Shown piece after piece: positions 1-7,900 of a stretch of DNA of 22,500 nt (positions are counted from its first letter, which is position 1; each line of letters starts with the position of its first letter). The notes under the pieces were generated by a model. It saw nothing but the letters and a program-made list of their open reading frames with translations. It was not told where the DNA came from and did not search any database. The stretch is from Baffinella frigidus (Eukaryota > Cryptophyceae > Cryptomonadales > Baffinellaceae). The position numbers and the translations under genes were made by a program. The stretch covers positions 984,453 through 1,006,952 of the forward strand of contig MU646307.1 of NCBI GenBank assembly GCA_026770585.1. Reading direction: 5' to 3'.

Positions 1-19
1 CGGGGGGGGGATATCAGTG

Positions 20-40
20 GAATGGTACTGACGTGGCCGC
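20..40. other. Empty target site of MITE family A
   Basis: The sequence around the TA at 26-27 matches both flanks of the family A element at 236-372: the 13 bases before the element, and TACTGACGTGGCCGC after it. Here the flanks are joined with a single TA, so the element duplicated TA on insertion. Confidence 0.8.
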
Positions 41-235
41 CACCAGCAACCCGTAGTAGCTTAGACCGGATCCTTGCACAGATTCGGGTATTTTGTTTTA
101 ACGGTTCCAGTCCGTGAGCAGCTCCTGCCGCGCCAGAGTGTTGGAGGGGGTCAATTTTTGTAAAGCGCCTCAGAAAGCGCTTGTTGACTTTTGAAAACCC
201 TCCTGTCGACGGGGGGGGGGGTCAGTGGAATGGTA

Positions 236-372
236 CCACCAGCCCTCACGGGAGGACCAAACGACCAATTTTATATTTGAAGGTACCCCAACAGACCCCC
301 CAAATCGGGGGTTTGTCGGGGTAAATCTAAAATCTAAAATCGATCATTTGGTCCTCCCGCGAGGGTTGGTGG
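236..372. mobile_element. MITE family A, copy 1
   Basis: The ends are inverted repeats: CCACCAGCCCTCACGGGAGG at the left is mirrored by a right end terminating GAGGGTTGGTGG. TA lies on both sides (234-235 and 373-374). It is short and non-coding. TA duplication fits a Tc1/mariner-type transposase acting in trans. The ORFs that run through it are not genes. Confidence 0.85.
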
Positions 373-537
373 TACTGACGTGGCCGCGGTGTGCTCCAGT
401 GAGGAGTGAGGAGGCTGTGTGGGAGCACGACCATGGCGGAGGACACACCGTTCAGGGTCGCGGTGCACGGCGCGTGGCGCCGCCGCACACACGGTCCGCC
501 CCGAGTGTGCTCCGCGCGATTGCTCGCCGCTGATGGT

Positions 538-712
538 CCACCACTCACCCTCACGGAAAGACCAAATCGTCGATTCTCAGACCTCGGATTTACCTTGCCA
601 GACCCCCCGGATAAGGGGGGCTGGCAAAAGTTGACCCTGCGCCTCAGTGCAAAAACAACTTTTGGAAAAAGGTCGAAAATTGACCTTTTGGTCCTTCCGT
701 GAGGGCTGGTGG
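538..712. mobile_element. MITE family A, copy 2
   Basis: It has the same terminal inverted repeats as the copy at 236 (left CACCCTCACGGAAAGACC, right ending GTGAGGGCTGGTGG). The interior has a smaller hairpin, CCCCCCGGATAAGGGGGG. No coding capacity. Confidence 0.8.
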
Positions 713-916
713 CACGTGGGCACAGTGACGAGGATGGTATCGAGAATCTAGGATTGACCAGTACTGAGGTTCGAAACGCGAGCCACTGGCGGTTTGGTGG
801 CATGGGGTTTCTTGGAACTGTTGTTCGACGACCCCGGTGAGACGCACCTTCGGTGTGGCATGCGGGCACCCTGATCTGTCGTGGTGTTGCCAATGCCTCA
901 TGCTGCCACCCACCTA

Positions 917-1056
917 CCACCAACCCTCACGGGAGGACCAAATCGACGAATTTTTCGAGCCATTTCCCTTCAGCAGAGGGGTCAGATCTGACCCCTCTGC
1001 CGGGTAAATCTGAGGTCTTAAAATCGACGATTTGGTCGTACCGTGAGGGTTGGTGG
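917..1056. mobile_element. MITE family A, copy 3
   Basis: Terminal inverted repeats CCACCAACCCTCACGGGAGG and CCGTGAGGGTTGGTGG, with TA just before the left end. The interior contains the inverted pair AGAGGGGTCAGA / TCTGACCCCTCT. Confidence 0.85.
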
Positions 1057-1463
1057 TCAGCAAGCGTTCTCCGGTGTTCCGGGGAGAGTCCGAGGCGGCG
1101 GGGCGTGGTTTTCACATGCAAGGTTCATGCCATGGTCCCTTGCTCCAAGATACCGTAGCCAACCACCTGCACCACCCCGAAACCCTCGCGCTCCAACCCA
1201 GGGCCCTCTGACCAGTACACTCACGGGTGGCCCCGCCACGTGGGCACGGAATCCCGGAGCCCCTTCTTCCCCACCCTCCAGAAGGTGCCTTAATGGCCAG
1301 GTTTGATTGGCCCGGATGACTTCACCAGCCGATCTGCAACCGCTGCTGCTGACTGTGCTCGAGGAGGAGGCCACACCAGGCGCCCAGTCTTCCAGGGGGT
1401 TTTGTCTTGTTGGGGCATTTGGAAGAGGGAGAGCAGCGGGTGGGGGAGGGGCAGTACGCTCAC

Positions 1464-1541
1464 GGTGGAGCTCTTGGCACCGCGATCCTCCTCCTCCTCC
1501 TCCACCTCGACCTTGGCGCCCTTCCCATAGCGTTTCGACAT
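1464..1541 (-). CDS. First coding exon of a leftward gene, acidic N-terminus, unknown product
   Basis: On the - strand an ATG at 1541 opens 26 codons, beginning MSKRYGKGAKVEVEEEEE and ending in AKSST. The exon then meets a good donor, GTGAGC. A basic start followed by a run of glutamates suggests a small nuclear or ribosome-associated protein, but I do not recognise the family. Support for the donor comes from 1209-1228, where CCACC, GTGAG and GTACTG recur in the same order, an echo of the exon's 3' end lying downstream as in the other genes of this window. Later exons are not identified, so the product is partial. The start lies head to head with the gene at 1855. Confidence 0.45.
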
Positions 1542-1854
1542 TGCGGAACGAGTGGACACACCGAAGCGAGATCCTGAAAAGTTGACTTTTGAACAGGTTT
1601 ACTTTCGAAAGTTGACGTTTTGTCAACTTTGGACCTCGTTCGCGGACCTTTGTTCGTGGACTTTCTCTCCGTTTTTCTCCCCTCCCTGTAGCGTGATCAG
1701 ACGACAAAGAGCTGAGCCCCAGAGCTATAATCTCAACCGTGCAGAGGCGCCTACAAATAGTGGCCACCGCCACCTCGGGAAGGTTCTTCCTCGTTTGATC
1801 TTGCGAGGGCCCTGGACGACAGCGAACCTCCCAGCTGCAGCTCCCCCGCCCAAG
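1542..1854. promoter_or_regulatory. Divergent intergenic region between two gene starts
   Basis: These 313 bases separate the ATG of the leftward gene from the ATG at 1855, so both promoters should lie here. Around 1575-1632 several GTTGAC / GTCAAC motifs are arranged as partial inverted repeats. CTATAATC near 1725 could be a TATA-like box for the rightward gene, but the match is weak. No other control element is clear. Confidence 0.4.
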
Positions 1855-1993
1855 ATGGGCAGTGTCTTCATGACCGGGCTGGCGCTGGCGCTGGCGCTGA
1901 ACGCTGCCACGGTCTGGTTTTTCCTGCCAGAGCTCTCCTTCGCCGACCTGAAGAAGCTTGGGGGCGCTGCCGTGCTGGACCCCAAAACAGCAG
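1855..1993 (+). CDS. Exon 1 of the membrane-protein gene
   Basis: It starts MGSVFMTGLALALAL, a hydrophobic stretch that could be a signal anchor or first membrane helix, and ends at CAG followed by donor GTCTGG, leaving one base of a split Gly codon. The next exon supplies GC, giving KTAG|AAAWMG. Reading on through the donor stays open to 2118 but loses protein character. Confidence 0.6.
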
Positions 1994-4900
1994 GTCTGGG
2001 ATCGGTTCTGGTTCTGCCCCTGTGCCCCCTTGCCTGGCGGTGGTTTACGTTTTCAGCGACCCCTGTCTGGTGGGACGATCTTCTGGTGCCCCAGCACCGA
2101 CCTCGCCCAGCGTGTTGACGGCGTGCCCACCCCTCGCGCAGGCGCAGCTGCATGGATGGGCCCAGCATTCGGAGGAATCCTGTCTCTCGCGATGACAATT
2201 CTAGGCAACTGCCAACTCCCTCCTCCCCCCACTGCAGCGCAGCATAGCATAGCATGCACTGAGGAGCGCGCGGTGAAACCCCCGCAGCCTCCACGCGCGC
2301 TCTTATCCGGGGACACCTTTTTTTTCTTTCATTTGATGGCAACGAAAATTACTACACAAATGCTTTAATATTACCAATCAGAACGAATTGTGTAGTAATT
2401 TTCGCTGCCATCAAATGAAAGAAAAATAGGTTTCCCCGGATAAGCTCCGCTCACCCCCAGGCCTCGACCCGGCAGGAGTGGTGATCATACAGCGGGCGTC
2501 AGGCTCGAGAGCGAAGGTCTCTCTCGTCGCGTCTGCAGGGCTCTTCCAGCTGGGGTACTTTCTAGCTCTGTCCCACTTGATTTGGGCTCCTCATCAATTC
2601 GCCCCCCCCCCCTCAATTTCCAAGGTGGATTTTGCCCCCCCCCCTAGGAATTTCACATGAGAAATGGGGGGGGGGGCGAATTAATGAGGAGCCCAAATCC
2701 AAGTGGGACAGAGCTAGGCTTTCCCGACAGCATCCGCCACCCGCCAACATACCCACCAACCCTCACGATGAGACCAAATCAATGAAAATCTTTGAGCCAT
2801 TTTACCTTGACAGCACCTCGAATTCGAGGTGCTGACAAAAAAGAATTCCTTTAAAACTCCCATTCTCAGGGCCCTGGGAGTTTTAAAGGTGCTTTGCACA
2901 AAAGTGAAAATTATCAATTTGGTCCCACCGTGAGGGCTGGTGGATAGCTCTGTGGTTAACTGATTAACTGATCATTTAATCTTGGCTGCTCATTAAATAC
3001 ATTTAGATGCTCCTTGTGCTGGAGAGTTTGTACGGAGTCCTGATCTAAAAGTATTTCATGCTGCGCACAGATTAACGGAGACAGAGCTAGACCACCCGCA
3101 CCCGCACGAAGCCATACCCCGAGCTGCGAACCAAGCTGGGACGTGACCAGCGTGAGTGTGCCGTACACCCAGTCAGCATGTGTGCCGTACACACGGCCAG
3201 TGTGTGCAGTACCAAAGGGAATTTTCAGCAGTAGGGACAATACCCCGTGGCGTACTGAAAGCAAGGTGGGCAGGTACATTATAGTGGTATAAAACCTGTC
3301 GTACACCCGGCCAGTGTGCCGTACACATGGACAGTGTGCCGTACACATAGCCAGTGTGCCGTACACATGGGCAGTGTGTGCAGTGCTGACAGCAGGCGAG
3401 CAGGTGCCTACTGCTGGTCGCAGCGTCTCTCGCGTGAGTGTGCCGTACACCCGACCAGTGTGCCGTACACATGGGCAGTGTGCGCAGTGCTGAAAACAAG
3501 GCGGGCAGGTGCCTGCTGCTGGTCGCAGCGTCTCTCGCGTCGCTCCTCGCGAGGCCTGGATGGGTCCACCCCGCGCAGGTGTAGGCACACCCAACCACCC
3601 ACGTAAACTCTGTGGACGTGACTGTGTAAAGTCACTCCGGTCGTCCTACACGGGGTAGTATCCCCAGGTGTTGTACCACCAACCCTCACGGAAAGACCAA
3701 ATCGCCGATTTTCAGACCTGGGATTCCCCTTGCAGAGACCCCAGATCTGGTGTCTATGTGTCAACCTAAGTCCCAATCTTGGTACATAATCAACTTTTGA
3801 GAACAGGTCGAAATCGATGGATTTGGTCCTTCCGTGAGGGTTGGTGGTGCTCGCGAGACCTGGATCGGTCCACCCCGCGCAGGTGTTGTACCCACCAGCA
3901 ACCCGTAGCAGCTTTTACCGGATCCTTGCAAGAATCCGGGAACGAATTGTCGCTTATTTATTTATTCGTAGGACCCTAATGTAGGAGTCCCTAGGGACCT
4001 CGGAATTGCTGACGGGAGATACGGACAGACGTGTCCGGTCTAGCTGAAATTTACTACAGTACCCGACCTGGTTAAAAGCTGCAACGGGTTGCGAGGCCTG
4101 GATGTAATGCGAAAAGCTAACGCCAGCGGACCCCTTCGCCTACGGTAGGAACCCCCCCTCCTCCTACGACGTTTAAAACAAAAAGGTCTTTAAAAGTCGT
4201 AGGAGGGGGGCTCCTACCGTAGGCAATCCGGAGGCTCTAAGTACCTCGCTGGCGTTGGCTTTTTGCATGAGATGAGTCCACCCCGCGCAGGTGTTCTACC
4301 TCTACGAATGATTTAGTATTACTAGTAAGAACGAACTGTGTAGTAATTTTCATTGCCATCCCAGTTCAATTTGGGCTCGCCATTATTTCGCCCCCCCCGA
4401 AATTTCACAGGTAAATTTCATGGGCGGGTGTCAAAATTTACCTGTGAAATTTCGGAGGGGGCGAAATAACGGCGAGCCAAAATCCAAGTGGGGCAGAGCT
4501 AGCTGTTGCGCTAGAGCTACTTGGGAATTCGGGATAATGAGCACAGGATTCTCAGAGCGCGTGGCCACTTAGCAGCTACCGGGGACTTCACGGATACGGT
4601 CCATCTAAACGATTTGTGCTAGAATCTTATCCATTGCCCTAGAACCTAACCGGAATTTCACCTTGCATTCAAGGTGAAACGGTCCTCGCTAGCTGCTAAG
4701 TGGCACCACAGAGTTGGGGTGCAGGCGGTTCCTGCCAGGGTTGGAGAGTGTGTGTTCCCTCCACTTAGCAGCGAGCGAGGACCTTTTCACCTTGAATGCA
4801 CGGTGAAATTCCGGTTACGTTCTAGGGCAATGGATACCACGGAGGAGGGCTAGGTGATTTCTTGGAGCCATTTCCCCCCATATCCTGCGGTTACTTTTCC

Positions 4901-7900
4901 GTCAAAGTCAATTATTTGTGGGCATTTCCGGCGACTTTTGCCGATTTCAAGGGGAAATAATAGAAGGACGTAGGGCGTAAAATGACATGTAGCTCTCCCG
5001 CGAAGTAAGATTCTAGCTTGCTTGCAGGCGCCCGCATACATGTCGCTGGCGGAGGCATCCGGGGCCTTCGTTCTCGAGCTGCAGGTACTCTGACGCTACC
5101 CTTCCTCGCATATCCCTTACGTGGCCAGTAGGCTCATACGCCCTATCGTAGGGCCCTAGGACCTGCCTAGGACCTCTTGGCCGTCAATTTTGACGGCATG
5201 GCCACTTAAGGGATAGCGAATTTGGCGCGGCCTGGGACCCAGCATCAACTCCCACACACTGCACTCCGACCCACACGATTTCAGCTAAGTCAACCAGCTC
5301 ACCTACGTCAACTTTCCCCTGATTTCGTTTAGATGGACCCTGGTCTGGGAGACTGGGACCAGGCATTTGACTTAAGGCGCTAGCTTTCAGGGGGAGTTGA
5401 CTTAGACGAAATGTTGTGGCTCCGAGTGCACTGGGCTTCGAAGGAGATTTCGACCGAAATGTCGGTTAGTAAGGTGTCTTTGCACCGAGATTGTTTTAGT
5501 TAGCACTGCGAAAATAAATGGACCGAACTGCGAAGCCCGCTGTGTGGAGGGCAGTATCGATCGAAGGCGCGCGGGGGAGAGTACCGCGGGCATCCCTTAA
5601 GTGGCCAGTAGGCTCATACACCCTACCGTAGGGTCCTAGGACCTGCCCAGGACCTCTTGCCGGTCAAATTTGACCGGCTGGCCACTTAAGGGATACCGGA
5701 ACCATTAACGGGGTCCTCCTCTCAGTTCCATCTTCATTCATTACTCACCATTCATCCATTGGTCCAATCGTGAGGGCTGGTGGTTGGTGGCTACTGTACC
5801 CCGTGTCGGCCGCTCATACGAGCATTTTCCGGATGGATTCTAACTCCACCTCCTACTATATCTGAAGGAAGAGGTTGGTGGCAGACGACACAGATGGAGT
5901 ACGTCCTCGGAGGAGGCTCCGCGTCAATCCTCGACCTGTGAGTGCCCCTCACCACACATCAGCCTCCAAAGGGATTTTGTGCCCCTGAATTCGGCGTGCC
6001 CCTCACCATACATCAGCCTCCAAAGAGATGTCGTGCCCCTGAATTCGGCGTGCTCCTCACCATACATCAGACTCCAAAGGGATTCGTGCCCCTCACTCCG
6101 CCATAGGGATGTCGTGCCCCTCACTTCGCCACAGCCCTACCGTAGGGCGTATGAGCCTCCTGGCCACTTAAGGGATATTGCCCAGGAGCCATAGGGCCTG
6201 CCGTAGTCCAACACCTATGTAGGGCTATGTAGGGCTGGGGGTGGGGGGTGTAGGGGTGTAGGGGTGTAGGGGTGCAGGGGTGTAGGTAGGGGTGATGGCG
6301 AGCGTGCTGGGTAGGGTGCAGGGGTGCGTCTCTCTCTCTCTCTCGCTCTCTCTCTCTCCCTCCCTCCCTCTCGTATGCGACCTACCCTGAAGTCATCGGA
6401 GCATCCGCGTCGATCCTCGACTTGTGAACCCCAAACCCTGAACCCTAAACCCCAAACCCTGTACCCTAAACCCTAAACCCCAAACCCCAAACCCCACGTG
6501 CCCCTCGATTCGCCACCCGCCCTTCCAAGGCACCTCTTTTTATAGAGAGACACGTGCTTTCATTACGGATCGAAACTGATTCATCACGGATCGCTTTCAT
6601 TACGGATTGAAAAGAGCTAGGGCCACCATCCACCAACCCTCACAGCCTGGGCAAATCGATGAATTTAGAATTTTGTGCAAAAGCAGTTTTGAAACTCCAA
6701 ACAACCTGCAGTGATCAAGTTTTGGGAGTTTTAAAAATAACCGACGTCGGAATCCGACGGCTTGCAAGGGCATTACGTATGCCCGTTTTATCGTTTCAGG
6801 CCCGGCGGACCAAGGCACCTCTTTTTATAGAGATACACGCGCTTTCATTACGGATTTAGCTGTAAAATTTCGGCGGGTTTGTACCAGGGTGAAACGGCTA
6901 TCACAATTTCCTTCCTATCCCGTAAGTGACCAGTAGGCTCATACGCCCTACGGTAGGGTCCTAGGACCTGCCTAGGACCTCTTGGCCGTCAAATTTGACG
7001 GCATGGCCACTTAAGGGATAGGTGGGCGCCCTAACTCCGGCCTCAACCTAATTACGGCATTCCGAGGCAGCCTACGACCGTCCTATATTGCATACGGTAG
7101 CACCCTACGGAATGCCGGGATTAGCTTGGCGCCGGAATGAGGTCGTGAACTCTTACTCACGCTAGGAACCGGGCGTTGGAGCAAGTAGGACGGGTTCGCA
7201 CTTTGGATAGTGGGGGAACTCGCAGGACTGGCGGCGATGGACCTCTCCTCGTGTGCAACTTTCTACATATGCATCATGCCGTTTAAACTGTATCATGCTG
7301 TTTAAACTGCATCATGCCGTTTAAACTCAGTACTCACGTTCGGAACCGGGCGCGCTTGCTGGAGAAGGTATAACGGGTTTGCATTTGGCATGGCCGCGGC
7401 GCTAGCGGGGCTGGCGGCGTTGGACATCTCCTCGTGTGCGACGCTCGGAGTTTTCACCTATGCATCATGCCTTGTAACCTCAGGACTGAAGCACTGTCAC
7501 GCTGCTGCAGGTATGACGGATTCGCGTTGGGCATGGCCGCGGGGCTGGCAGGGCTTGCGGCGATGGATCTGCTCGTGTGCGGTGCGATCGGGGATCCGAT
7601 CGACCTCGCGGGTACGAAAATCACTACTCCGCAGGGGCTAGCAGACTATTCTAAAGTTGACAACCTGGGCGTGTGGTACAAAACCGTCAACTTTGGAGCG
7701 GGGAAGACCCCGGGGCAAGCAAACCGGCGAGATCGAATGAGACTGTGAGGGATGACGGCGGCGCTAGCGGGGCTGGCGGCGGTGGACCTGCACGCGTGCG
7801 GTGCGATCGCGGATCAGATCGACCTTGCTGGTGCCTCCCCCACCAAAATGATGAAATGTATGGGTGCAGCAGGGTCACGCAGATAATGGACCTCTGGAAA

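Larger units (their letters stand above)
1..1463. other. MITE-rich region, possible intron of the leftward gene
   Basis: I see no exon here that I can defend. It holds an empty MITE target site near 26, three copies of MITE family A (236-372, 538-712, 917-1056), GC-rich unique sequence, and a short echo of the donor end of the exon at 1464-1541 (around 1209-1228). Weak coding-like patches at 400-530 (either strand) and 840-880 (- strand) lack a convincing pair of splice sites. If the leftward gene is real, this is its intron plus unrecognised exons. Confidence 0.5.
2182..7510. other. Long repeat-filled intron or intergenic stretch
   Basis: Almost all of this is MITEs (families A, B, E, G, L and several single-copy palindromes), minisatellites at 3160-3540, 5940-6130 and 6230-6320, a CT microsatellite at 6331-6372, a telomere-like tract at 6425-6497 and low-complexity G/C runs. 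Two exon-like islands on the + strand (3092-3152, 5029-5085) are listed separately. Otherwise I see no coding sequence. Confidence 0.5.

Noticed and set aside
327-923. 198-codon open frame on the - strand
   Set aside because: It runs through two MITEs and unrelated GC-rich sequence. It has no protein-like composition and is open only because of base composition.
1147-1160. Possible spliced-leader sequence (CCGTAGCCAA)
   Set aside because: Only the first bases resemble a dinoflagellate spliced leader and the rest does not. Not usable as evidence for the group.
1057-1773. 238-codon open frame on the - strand
   Set aside because: It overlaps the better-supported first exon at 1464-1541 in another frame and consists of low-complexity Gly/Pro/Ser/Arg sequence.
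1552-2118. Single 188-codon gene on the + strand
   Set aside because: Only the part from the ATG at 1855 to the donor at 1993 looks like protein. The upstream part crosses the promoter region and the tail after the donor loses hydrophobic pattern and codon bias.
3160-3540. Possible CRISPR array
   Set aside because: The repeats are tandem with variable, related units rather than constant repeats with unique spacers, and the context is eukaryotic.
2956-3776. Long - strand frames of 120-212 codons
   Set aside because: They are produced by the GTGCCGTACAC minisatellite and family A MITE ends.
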